From positions 186,001 through 250,000 of the forward strand of contig NZ_VLPK01000003.1 in assembly GCF_007558865.1 (NCBI RefSeq): a stretch of 64,000 bases of DNA, read 5' to 3'. This document shows positions 17,819 through 25,233 of the stretch, in pieces; position 1 is the stretch's first letter; every line of letters starts with the position of its first letter. Origin of the DNA: Mucilaginibacter corticis. Lineage in GTDB: Bacteria; Bacteroidota; Bacteroidia; Sphingobacteriales; Sphingobacteriaceae. Both the position numbers and the translations under genes were made by a program. Under the pieces are notes generated by a model. That model saw only the letters and a list, made by a program, of their open reading frames with translations. It was not told where the DNA came from and did no database searches.

Positions 17819-19135
17819 TTTTACTATACGCTGCTGCGTCTCAAAATCAACGTAGATAATTCCAAACCGGGGATTATAACCCTCCGCCCATTCAAAGTTA
17901 TCAGTGAGCGTCCATATAAAATAACCATCTACCTTGCAGCCCTCGTTTTTTGCCTCTAAAACCTGCCCTAAATATTCCTGCAGGTAAGCTACACGTTTCG
18001 GGTCGTCAACTTTTTGATCGATCACCTCGTCAGCAAAAGCGGCACCACTTTCGGTAAGATAGATCTTTTTAATTTGCGGGTATTGATTGTATTTTTTTAA
18101 GATATGATAGATTGAAGCCGGGTAAACCTCCCATCCCATCGCGGTTGTGGCCACCTTCCTTTTTTCAGCTTTAACCAAGCTGGCATGGATATAAGGTGTA
18201 AAAAACGAATACTTTACAATTTCGCGGGTATAATTTTGCAGACCGATGAAATCAAAATCAAATCTTACACCGTCCATATCACCGGGTAAGATATATTTTT
18301 CCATACCTGACAAGACCGTCAGTTCTAATGGATAACCCAGGCCCAATACCGGTTCAATAAACAAACGGTTAAGCAGGGCATCTACTCGTACGGCAGCGGC
18401 TACATCTCTTGGCCCGTCAGAATAAGGTTCAATGTGTGAGCATGAAAACGTAGTGCCTATTATCGCATTCGGCAAAATCTCGCGCAATTTTCTCCCCCCT
18501 GCGGCCATACACAATACAGCGTGATGAATAGCCGGTAAAAAGCTTTTTATACCTGTACGCCCTGGTGCATGGATCCCAAAGAAATAACCGGCACCTGTAA
18601 ACACCGCCGGCTCGTTCATTACCATCCAATGTTTAACCCTGTCGCCAAAGGCGTTGGCACAAACGGTTACATATTCGCTAAACCAGTTTACTATCGCGCG
18701 ATTAGTCCAGCCGCCTTGTTGCTCAAGTTTATGCGGCAGGTCCCAATGATATAAGGTAAGCCAGGGCTCTACCCCCTGCTCAAGGCAATAATCAACAACG
18801 CGGTTATAGTAATCTATACCGGCCTGGTTAATTTTCCCTGTTCCGTCTGGCAAAATACGCGCCCATGCAATAGAGAACCTGAAATTAGGAATGTTAAGCT
18901 GTTTGATCAGGTCTATATCGTCCTGGTAACGATTGTAGAAGTCTGTAGCTACGTAATGGTGATGGCCTTTTAATATTTTACCCTTTTGAGCAGAGAAAAC
19001 ATCCCAAATAGACTCACCTTTCCCGTCGGTATCATGTGCACCTTCAATTTGGACAGCAGCGGTTGATACGCCCCAGATAAAGTCCTCGCCAAAAAGCTGC
19101 TTGTTAAGTGGTGTATCCTGAATATTAGATTTCAT
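17783..19135 (-). CDS. Glycoside hydrolase family 1 beta-glucosidase
   Basis: 450 residues, normal for GH1. The N-terminal FIWGVSTAAVQIEGA motif is present. The acid/base glutamate lies in MVMNEPAVFTGAG and the nucleophile glutamate in YLTESGAAF; the usual sequence there is TENG, so Asn is replaced by Ser. The C-terminal WTLTDNFEWAEGYNPRFG is also typical. There is no signal peptide, so it should act in the cytoplasm on imported beta-glucosides such as cellobiose. No transporter or SusCD pair is nearby. The last 12 codons overlap the convergent histidine kinase gene. Confidence 0.92.
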   Translation of the reverse strand: MKSNIQDTPLNKQLFGEDFIWGVSTAAVQIEGAHDTDGKGESIWDVFSAQKGKILKGHHHYVATDFYNRYQDDIDLIKQLNIPNFRFSIAWARILPDGTGKINQAGIDYYNRVVDYCLEQGVEPWLTLYHWDLPHKLEQQGGWTNRAIVNWFSEYVTVCANAFGDRVKHWMVMNEPAVFTGAGYFFGIHAPGRTGIKSFLPAIHHAVLCMAAGGRKLREILPNAIIGTTFSCSHIEPYSDGPRDVAAAVRVDALLNRLFIEPVLGLGYPLELTVLSGMEKYILPGDMDGVRFDFDFIGLQNYTREIVKYSFFTPYIHASLVKAEKRKVATTAMGWEVYPASIYHILKKYNQYPQIKKIYLTESGAAFADEVIDQKVDDPKRVAYLQEYLGQVLEAKNEGCKVDGYFIWTLTDNFEWAEGYNPRFGIIYVDFETQQRIVKSSGLWYAALLS

Positions 19136-19424
19136 TAAATTGAGCTACGCAACGCCCAAATTGTGCATTATAATTTTATAAAAGAAACAGTAGCAAAAAT
19201 AAATTAGTGAATAAAAGAAGATCTCATGCTTTTTAAGATCATCCACTCACGTAAGCTGTTGAATAAATTGACTATGAATTTCATAACAGATTGATTTATG
19301 TACACTACTAATTTACGCCGCCAGTGTATGTTTATAATGACGTTAACATTATGTTATTGTTAAGCCGATAAACCTTGATTATGCTTAAATAATCACTATT
19401 TTAGGCACAAAAACAAACCTATTA
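19136..19424. other. Intergenic region between divergent genes
   Basis: About 290 AT-rich bases between the divergent GH1 and methyltransferase genes. It should hold both promoters, but no clear TAnnTTTG box was found. A 26-codon reading frame on the minus strand (19204-19284) was noted but is unsupported. Confidence 0.4.
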
Positions 19425-19988
19425 ATGCATATTTCATACTACCAGATCGCAGAAATATTTGGCTTATCAGAAATTATATTGTTGCTGGTGAAACGATCAA
19501 GAAAAGGCTCTTCTAAAAACCAAGCGGACAACCGGTCATTAATATACCTTTGGATAGCTATTACAGGCTGTATCGCATTAGGCGGGTATATTGCAATAAT
19601 TGGTATCTGGCCGTTTCCTGATGCCAGGTTGGTAATGGATATTGGCCTGGCCGTAGCTATCATTGGTTTTATTATCAGGTGGACAGCCATTTTACAACTG
19701 GGTAAAATGTTTACGGTAGATGTCGCCATCAGCAGTCAGCATAAATTAAAAACCACAGGGTTATACAAAATAGTACGCCACCCCAGTTATTTAGGTTTAA
19801 TGATGATCATTTGCAGTATAGCGTTGTGCCAGGCCAGTATACTATCTTGCATTGTAGTTATTATCCCAACGTTCATTGCTTTAATTTACCGCATACAGGT
19901 TGAAGAAAAAGCCTTGATAATCGAATTTGGCGCTGATTACATACAATACACAAAAACTACAGCACGTTTAATTCCCGGTATTTATTAA
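19425..19988 (+). CDS. Isoprenylcysteine carboxyl methyltransferase-like (ICMT/PEMT) membrane protein
   Basis: 187 residues with four to five hydrophobic segments. The C-terminal half carries the ICMT/PEMT-type SAM site, LKTTGLYKIVRHPSYLGLMM, followed by EEKALIIEFGADYIQYTKTTARLIPGIY. Bacterial members methylate small hydrophobic substrates or lipids; the true substrate is unknown because bacteria lack prenylated proteins. It lies 3 bases upstream of the DinB-like gene and is probably co-transcribed with it. Confidence 0.82.
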   Translation: MHISYYQIAEIFGLSEIILLLVKRSRKGSSKNQADNRSLIYLWIAITGCIALGGYIAIIGIWPFPDARLVMDIGLAVAIIGFIIRWTAILQLGKMFTVDVAISSQHKLKTTGLYKIVRHPSYLGLMMIICSIALCQASILSCIVVIIPTFIALIYRIQVEEKALIIEFGADYIQYTKTTARLIPGIY

Positions 19989-19991
19989 ATT

Positions 19992-20450
19992 ATGATGAAA
20001 GATTATTTCACCCGTTTATTTCAATATGACCTGCATGCTAATCAGTTAATTTTAAAAGCAATCAGGTCAACAGGTAACCCGCAGCAATCCATCTTGTTAT
20101 TTGGCCATTTGCTGGCCGCGCAGCAGCGCTGGTTGGCGCGTTGCGAATATTCTACCGCGCCCGAGGTTGAAATCTTCCCAAAAGCAGAGACCATTCCCTT
20201 TGAAGAAGTATTGGCCGATAACCACAATCGTTGGATCACCTATTTAAACACGACTGATGATGACGATTTCGATAAAACAATAACCTATAAAACAACAGCC
20301 GGCGTTGAATTTTCTGATAAACTGGTGGATATGATAACCCAGGTTACCAACCATGGCACACATCACCGCGCGCAAATTGGGCAGCAACTTAAACTTGTAG
20401 GTGTTGAACGGCTGCCCGCTACAGATTATATCCATTTTATCCGCAATTAA
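19992..20450 (+). CDS. DinB family protein (putative metal-dependent, DinB_2 fold)
   Basis: 152 residues, the normal length. The three metal-binding histidines of the DinB/YfiT fold appear in LLFGHLLAAQQRWLARCE and TQVTNHGTHHRAQIGQQL. These proteins are four-helix bundles of unknown or thiol-transferase activity, often induced by stress. This is the second DinB-fold protein in the window; the one at 5171 is only distantly similar. It directly follows the ICMT-like methyltransferase gene. Confidence 0.87.
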   Translation: MMKDYFTRLFQYDLHANQLILKAIRSTGNPQQSILLFGHLLAAQQRWLARCEYSTAPEVEIFPKAETIPFEEVLADNHNRWITYLNTTDDDDFDKTITYKTTAGVEFSDKLVDMITQVTNHGTHHRAQIGQQLKLVGVERLPATDYIHFIRN

Positions 20451-20522
20451 TTAATCGCCGGCCATAGTAATAAGGCCGTATTGATGTAATTTTGAGGCCG
20501 ACATGATACTGCTATAATTTTT

Positions 20523-20930
20523 ATGAGAAAGATATTTTTGTTTGCATTTGCCGCTTTGGCACTAACCGCCTGTAATGATCCTAAAAGCCAGGAAAAAGCC
20601 ATTTTAGATGACGTGATTAAGATCCACGATAGCGTAATGACTTATGATGACCAACTGATGCACAATAAAATGAAGTTGGATACCCTGATGAACATCGCTA
20701 AGAACGAAGAAGCAAAAGCCAGGATCAAAGACCTGGTAGGCCGGTTAAACAAAGCCGACAGTTCAATGAGCAACTGGATGAATAAATTTGACGCGGCACA
20801 AAAAGGAAAATCGCATACAGAAATAATGAATTACCTGTCAGAGCAAAAGAAACAGGTTAAAGCGATAGATTCGGTAGTTAAAAGCGCGGTTACTGAGTCT
20901 GCCGAATATTTAAAACCATTTAAAAAGTAG
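20523..20930 (+). CDS. Small helical lipoprotein, hypothetical
   Basis: 135 residues. A lipoprotein signal peptide with lipobox ALTAC (Cys near residue 18) is followed by a highly charged, helical and probably coiled-coil body (DDVIKIHDSVMTYDDQLMHN, LVGRLNKADSSMSNWMNKF). It is likely anchored in the outer or inner membrane, facing the periplasm. It lies 2 bases upstream of the SCO gene and heads the lipoprotein-SCO-cytochrome c operon, which hints at a role in copper or cytochrome handling (inference only). Confidence 0.75.
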   Translation: MRKIFLFAFAALALTACNDPKSQEKAILDDVIKIHDSVMTYDDQLMHNKMKLDTLMNIAKNEEAKARIKDLVGRLNKADSSMSNWMNKFDAAQKGKSHTEIMNYLSEQKKQVKAIDSVVKSAVTESAEYLKPFKK

Positions 20931-20932
20931 CG

Positions 20933-21583
20933 ATGAAGAAATTAATTGGGGCCATTGCTATTGTTCTAACTTATAGTGCCTGCAAATTTAATACAGCGCA
21001 AACCACGCTGCCTATTTATGGCAACCGCACACCCGTAACAAAAACGGTAGACGGCAAAACCGAAACTGACACCGTATACCAAACCATCCCGGCGTTTAAA
21101 ACGGTTAACCAGTATGGCGACAGCATCACCAATAAAAGCCTGGATAACAACATTTATGTAGCCGATTTTTTCTTTACCACCTGCCCTTCCATCTGCCCGG
21201 TTATGCACCGTAATATGCTGACTGTTTATGATGCTTTTAAGAGCGAAAAGGGTGTGAAAATAATTTCATACTCTATTGACCCTAAGCATGATAGTGTTAA
21301 TGTCTTAAAGCAATATGCAGACAAGCTGGGTATTGCCGGTAATACCTGGTGGCTATTGCAGGGCAAGAAAGACGAGATCTACAAACTATCAGAAAGTTAC
21401 CTGGTGCGCAGGCCAGAGGAGGACGCTAAGCAACTGTTTATCCATGATGGCTATTTCCTGCTGATAGATAAACAAAAACGGATCCGAGGTACGTATGACG
21501 GCACCCTGCCCGACCAGGTTAAACAGCTGATAGCCGATATCAAAACCTTGAAGGCCGAACCTGATCAAATTAGCGGCAAATGA
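20933..21583 (+). CDS. SCO family protein (SCO1/SenC/PrrC), copper chaperone-like lipoprotein
   Basis: 216 residues with a lipobox-like N-terminus (TYSAC). The thioredoxin-fold SCO domain shows the copper-binding CxxxC in FTTCPSICPVMHRN and the conserved histidine in FIHDGYFLLID. SCO proteins deliver copper to the CuA site of cytochrome oxidase or act as thiol oxidoreductases. The gene overlaps the downstream cytochrome c gene by four bases (ATGA), so translation is coupled. No oxidase subunit genes are in the window. Confidence 0.9.
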   Translation: MKKLIGAIAIVLTYSACKFNTAQTTLPIYGNRTPVTKTVDGKTETDTVYQTIPAFKTVNQYGDSITNKSLDNNIYVADFFFTTCPSICPVMHRNMLTVYDAFKSEKGVKIISYSIDPKHDSVNVLKQYADKLGIAGNTWWLLQGKKDEIYKLSESYLVRRPEEDAKQLFIHDGYFLLIDKQKRIRGTYDGTLPDQVKQLIADIKTLKAEPDQISGK

Positions 21584-21999
21584 AATTAAAGGTAATAAGC
21601 GTTATCTGTTTGTTGCTGGGTGTGTTATTTTTTTCATGCCAGACCGATGACGAGATCACTTTTAAACGCTATTATACTACGGGCAGCATAGTTTACCAAA
21701 ATAGTTGCCAAAACTGCCACGGTAAAAACGGAGAAGGTCTGTCTGCTTTAATGCCACCGCTTACTGATTCTGTTTTTTTGAAAGCAAATAAGGCCTCTTT
21801 ACCGTGTTTTATTAAATACGGCTTAAAGGAGAAATTGCTTATCGTCAACAAAAAACCATTCGAAGGCAATATGCCTGCCATGGATCTTGCCCCTATTGAA
21901 ATTGCCGAAGTACTTACTTATATAACCAATTCGTTCGGTAATAAAATGGGCGTTGTTACGGTACAGCAGGTAAGTTATGATCTGGATAAGTGTAAATGA
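21580..21999 (+). CDS. Cytochrome c lipoprotein, single haem
   Basis: 139 residues. A lipoprotein signal ends in FFSC. One haem-attachment motif CQNCHG lies near residue 45, and a candidate distal methionine lies in GNMPAMDLAPIEIAEVLTYI, as in class I cytochrome c. It should sit in the periplasm, membrane-anchored, as an electron carrier. Overlap with the SCO gene suggests both serve the same respiratory branch. A palindromic repeat follows 6 bases after the stop. Confidence 0.87.
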   Translation: MKLKVISVICLLLGVLFFSCQTDDEITFKRYYTTGSIVYQNSCQNCHGKNGEGLSALMPPLTDSVFLKANKASLPCFIKYGLKEKLLIVNKKPFEGNMPAMDLAPIEIAEVLTYITNSFGNKMGVVTVQQVSYDLDKCK

Positions 22000-22005
22000 T
22001 TTTAG

Positions 22006-22121
22006 TTCCCCTCTTGAGAGGGGGCGCGTAAGTATGTGCGGCTGCAGGGGTGTGTTAACCGCGCAAAAGGACACACCCCTACACCCCTCTCTCCATAGGA
22101 GTCCTACGGACAAGAGGGGAA
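22006..22121. repeat. Interspersed palindromic element between cytochrome c gene and rnpB
   Basis: Nested inverted repeats: TTCCCCTCTTG at 22006-22016 pairs with CAAGAGGGGAA at 22111-22121, and GGGGTGTGT near 22047-22055 pairs with ACACACCCC near 22071-22079. The left end is itself a small hairpin (CCCCTCTTGAGAGGGG). The whole ~115 bases could fold into one long structure. G+C is far above the flanks. It resembles the non-coding palindromic repeats scattered in Bacteroidota genomes; no ORF was recognised. Confidence 0.7.
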
Positions 22122-22178
22122 TCACACAAGTCCTCCGCTTTATCTTCCCGACTTTCCGACTAAAAACCCTACCTTTAT

Positions 22179-22566
22179 AGCGCAAAACGTTCTATCGCTG
22201 TCCCGATAGCTATCGGGACGGAGGAAAGTCCGGGCAACACAGAGCATCCTGCTTCCTAACGGGAAGGCGCCGGCAGCCGGCGACAGCAAGTGCCACAGAA
22301 AATATACCGCCTGTAAGGGTAAGGGTGAAAACGTGAGGTAAGAGCTCACGGCTTTTCCGGGCGACCGGGATTGCGGTAAACCTCAGGAGTTGAAAAACCA
22401 AATAGGTCTTGAAAGTGAAGCGGCTCGTTTCCTGTCCCGGGCAACCGGGGCCGTCAAGATGGGTAGGTTGATTGAACCTGCCGGCAACGACAGGGCCAGA
22501 TTAATGATAGAAGCCGTCCCGATAGCTATTGGGGCGATACAGAACCCGGCTTACAGATTTGCTGCT
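22179..22566 (+). ncRNA. rnpB: RNase P RNA, bacterial class A
   Basis: The catalytic RNA that matures tRNA 5' ends. Conserved region I, GAGGAAAGTCCGGGC, is at 22221-22235 and conserved region V, ACAGAACCCGGCTTA, is at 22539-22553; they form the P4 core. The ends pair as P1 (AGCGCAAA at 22179-22186 with TTTGCtGCT at 22558-22566, one bulge), which sets the approximate limits. The ACAGCAAGTGCCACAGAAAA and GGTAAACC segments are also as expected. Two variable arms carry the palindrome CCCGATAGCTATCGGG or a wobble variant (22200-22219 and 22515-22536). Ends are accurate to a few bases. Confidence 0.95.
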
Positions 22567-22570
22567 GTAC

Positions 22571-22603
22571 AACGCCTCTTCCGTTTGGAGGGGGCGTTTT
22601 TTG
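22571..22603 (+). terminator. Intrinsic terminator of rnpB
   Basis: AACGCCTC pairs with the following GAGGGGGCGTT across a TTCCGTTTG loop and runs into six T residues, immediately after the P1 3' strand of rnpB. Confidence 0.85.
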
Positions 22604-22720
22604 TTAGCCCCACAACAACCAGGCCTGTAAAATAGGTTGTTATAGTAATATTACATTCCTATAACCTAAACGTTAATTTTAAGTTATGCTCTAAAATATT
22701 ATTTGTTCACATTTGTACTT

Positions 22721-23365
22721 GTGTTCAAAAAACTAATCCTTCTATTTTTATTATTTGCCAATTGCGCCCTTGCACAAACTGGTGGTAACTGGGATCTGAA
22801 AAAAACCGACGATGGCGTAAAGATCTATACCCGCGAGGTTGAAAACTCAAAGATCAAAGCCATAAAAGTAGAGTGTACGCTTGATGCTTCGCTTACACAA
22901 ATGACAGCGGTTTTGATAGATATAAAGAATGGCGAAGACTGGCTTTATCACGTAAGCACCAGCTATGTGATCAAACAGGTATCCCCGCAGGAATTATATT
23001 ATTATTCGCTGGTTGAAATGCCCTGGCCCATCACTAACCGTGATTTTATTGCCCACTTGAAAGTAAGTCAGGATCCAACTACTAAAACAGTCAGTATTGA
23101 TGCCCCCTGCCTGGCCGATATGGTGCCCGTAAAACCCAAAATAGTACGCGTGACCGACTCGAACGGCCAATGGCTGTTAAGCCCCCTGGGAAAAGATAAG
23201 ATAAAAGTTGTTTACACCCTCCATGCCGATCCGGGTGGCAGCCTGCCTGCCTGGCTCATCAACCTGTTTGTAACCGAAGGGCCTTTACAGAGCTTCAGAA
23301 AACTAAAGGTAGTGCTGCAAAAACCGGTTTACAAAAATGCTAAGCTTGATTTTATCACCAATTAA
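22721..23365 (+). CDS. START domain-containing protein, secreted
   Basis: About 214 residues from GTG 22721. A signal peptide (LILLFLLFANCALAQ) is followed by a START/lipid-transfer fold: GNWDLKKTDDGVKIYTRE, WLYHVSTSYVIKQ, YSLVEMPWPITNRDFIAHLK and a C-terminal amphipathic helix. START domains bind a hydrophobic ligand such as a lipid; bacterial secreted versions have no known ligand. An in-frame TTG at 22703 is possible, but GTG 22721 places Phe-Lys-Lys ahead of the hydrophobic core as expected for a signal peptide. It appears monocistronic. Confidence 0.82.
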   Translation: MFKKLILLFLLFANCALAQTGGNWDLKKTDDGVKIYTREVENSKIKAIKVECTLDASLTQMTAVLIDIKNGEDWLYHVSTSYVIKQVSPQELYYYSLVEMPWPITNRDFIAHLKVSQDPTTKTVSIDAPCLADMVPVKPKIVRVTDSNGQWLLSPLGKDKIKVVYTLHADPGGSLPAWLINLFVTEGPLQSFRKLKVVLQKPVYKNAKLDFITN

Positions 23366-23733
23366 TTTAATTAATAAATGGTGGCGCTATATTGTCATTA
23401 TTTGTCCTTGATTTATACTGAAAAAAGTCGATAAATCTGTGCCAAACTGTATCATGAAAGCAATTTAACAAAGTTAGTTTGTTAATTGTCAGCTATTTAA
23501 AAAAACAGGTGTATCAATGGGTATCACCGGGACACATTCAGTTTGGTACACCTGGTTAAACCAGGCAAACAGCATGCGCGGAGCGGGCATTGTGTTGAGG
23601 TTCCGGTTTAACCTGTGCCATAAAATGAAAAAATAACGTTTCAGCGTAAAACAAGTCGCGCCAAAAAGTGTTTAGTTTCCTATACATCTATTATATTAGT
23701 AAACGTTATTACAACAGACTATCTGAACAACAC
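23366..23733. other. Long leader region with competing hairpins upstream of the response regulator
   Basis: About 370 bases without a supported gene. CAGGTGTATCA (23506-23516) can pair with TGGTACACCTG (23544-23554). The last four bases also belong to a perfect 15-base hairpin, CCTGGTTAAACCAGG (23551-23565), so the two folds exclude each other. The stretch 23517-23640 is richer in G+C than its flanks and contains a 39-codon frame. It may be a structured leader, a small RNA or a decayed repeat. Confidence 0.35.
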
Positions 23734-25113
23734 ATGGCCAAAATTTTAATAATTGACGATGAGCGCGCTATCCGTAATACCCTGCGCGAAATACTTGAAT
23801 ACGAAGACTACGAAGTTGAAGATATAGATAACGGCATCGACGGGCTGGAACTGATCCGCAAAAATGATTATGACCTTGTACTATGCGACATCAAAATGAG
23901 CCGCATGGATGGCATGGAAGTGTTAAGCGAAGGCCTGATCATTAAGCCTGATCTTCCTTTCATCATGATATCGGGCCATGGCACAGTTGAAACCGCGGTT
24001 GAGGCCAGTAAGAAAGGCGCATTCGACTTTATCTCAAAACCACCCGATCTTAACCGCCTGCTGATAACCGTACGTAACGCTTTAGACCGCGGCAGCCTTG
24101 TTGTTGAAACTAAGGTACTTAAGCGCAAAGTATCAAAGGTGCGCCCCATACTTGGCGACTCGACCCCGATAGCCAAGATCAAGGAAACCATTGAACGTGT
24201 TGCCCCTACTGATGCCCGCGTGCTGATAACCGGCGCGAACGGTAGCGGTAAGGAGCTTGTGGCTCGCTGGCTGCACGAAAAGTCAAACCGCTCAAACGCG
24301 CCGTTGATAGAGGTTAACTGCGCGGCCATCCCATCGGAACTGATAGAGAGCGAATTGTTCGGGCATGAGAAAGGCTCTTTTACCTCGGCTATCAAACAGC
24401 GCATAGGTAAGTTTGAGTCAGCATCGGGCGGTACGCTCTTTATGGATGAGATCGGCGATATGAGCCTGTCTGCACAGGCCAAGGTACTGCGTGCACTACA
24501 GGAAAACAAGATAACCCGGGTAGGCGGCGAAAAGGAAATTGATGTAGACGTACGCGTAGTAGCAGCAACAAACAAAGACCTGTTAAAAGAGATCGAAGCC
24601 GGTAACTTCCGTATGGACCTTTACCACCGCTTAAGCGTGATCCTGATCCATGTACCGCCGCTGACCGAACGTAAGGACGATATCGGCCTGCTTACACAAA
24701 GCTTCTTAGAGGAAATCTGTAATGACTATGGCATGCCGGTTAAAAAGATCTCGGACGGGGCACTTGAGGCGCTTAAAGCCCAGCCATGGACGGGTAACAT
24801 CCGTGAGCTGCGCAATATGGTTGAGCGTTTGATCATATTAAGCGATAAGACTATTACTGAAGATGACGTAAAATCGTTTGCTAACCCATCTGCGCCTGTC
24901 GCCGCAACGGCAGAGGCAGCCGCACCGCAAACTGATTACAACCAGTTTAAAAACTTCCAGGACTATAAGGACTTTGCCGAACGCGAATACATTAAATTCA
25001 AGTTGGAAAAGAACAACTGGAACGTATCAAAAACCGCTGACGATATCGATATACAGCGCAGCCACTTGTACAGTAAAATTGAAAAATACGGGTTGAAGCG
25101 TGGCGAGTCATAA
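23734..25113 (+). CDS. Sigma-54-dependent response regulator (REC-AAA+-Fis HTH), NtrC type
   Basis: 459 residues. The receiver domain has the phospho-acceptor Asp in LVLCDIKMSRMDGMEV (near residue 53). The AAA+ domain shows Walker A ITGANGSGKELVARWLHEKS and Walker B GGTLFMDEIGDMSL. The sigma-54 contact loop reads GSFTSA instead of GAFTGA. A Fis-type HTH closes the protein (NNWNVSKTADDIDIQRSHLYSKIEK). It should activate sigma-54 promoters after phosphorylation; no partner kinase is adjacent. ATG 23734 starts directly at the receiver domain (MAKILIIDDE), so the upstream 22-codon extension was rejected. Confidence 0.92.
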   Translation: MAKILIIDDERAIRNTLREILEYEDYEVEDIDNGIDGLELIRKNDYDLVLCDIKMSRMDGMEVLSEGLIIKPDLPFIMISGHGTVETAVEASKKGAFDFISKPPDLNRLLITVRNALDRGSLVVETKVLKRKVSKVRPILGDSTPIAKIKETIERVAPTDARVLITGANGSGKELVARWLHEKSNRSNAPLIEVNCAAIPSELIESELFGHEKGSFTSAIKQRIGKFESASGGTLFMDEIGDMSLSAQAKVLRALQENKITRVGGEKEIDVDVRVVAATNKDLLKEIEAGNFRMDLYHRLSVILIHVPPLTERKDDIGLLTQSFLEEICNDYGMPVKKISDGALEALKAQPWTGNIRELRNMVERLIILSDKTITEDDVKSFANPSAPVAATAEAAAPQTDYNQFKNFQDYKDFAEREYIKFKLEKNNWNVSKTADDIDIQRSHLYSKIEKYGLKRGES

Positions 25114-25137
25114 ATCGCACTTATCATTCTAATTATT

Positions 25138-25171
25138 AAAGAGGTGCCCCGATATATCAGGGCACCTCTTT
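25138..25171 (+). terminator. Intrinsic terminator after the response regulator gene
   Basis: AAAGAGGTGCCC (25138-25149) pairs perfectly with GGGCACCTCTTT (25160-25171) and is followed by T residues, 24 bases after the stop at 25113. Confidence 0.88.
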
Positions 25172-25233
25172 TTATATCTCAACATTATCCTTATTAAATT
25201 TGCTTTTACTAATATTTTTAGCAAATTTGCTAT

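Noticed and set aside
19204..19284. 26-codon frame on the minus strand (MKFIVNLFNSLREWMILKSM)
   Set aside because: Peptide-like in composition but too short to judge; no RBS or homologue could be checked.
5171..20450. Reading the two DinB-named proteins as DNA polymerases
   Set aside because: Both are DinB_2/YfiT four-helix bundles with a His metal site. The true Y-family polymerase is at 25234-26511.
22390..22635. 81-codon open frame
   Set aside because: Lies inside the RNase P RNA gene and its terminator; conserved RNA core explains the sequence.
23517..23636. 39-codon frame in the leader of the response regulator
   Set aside because: Overlaps strong hairpins and has no recognisable features, so it is treated as part of a structured leader or old repeat.
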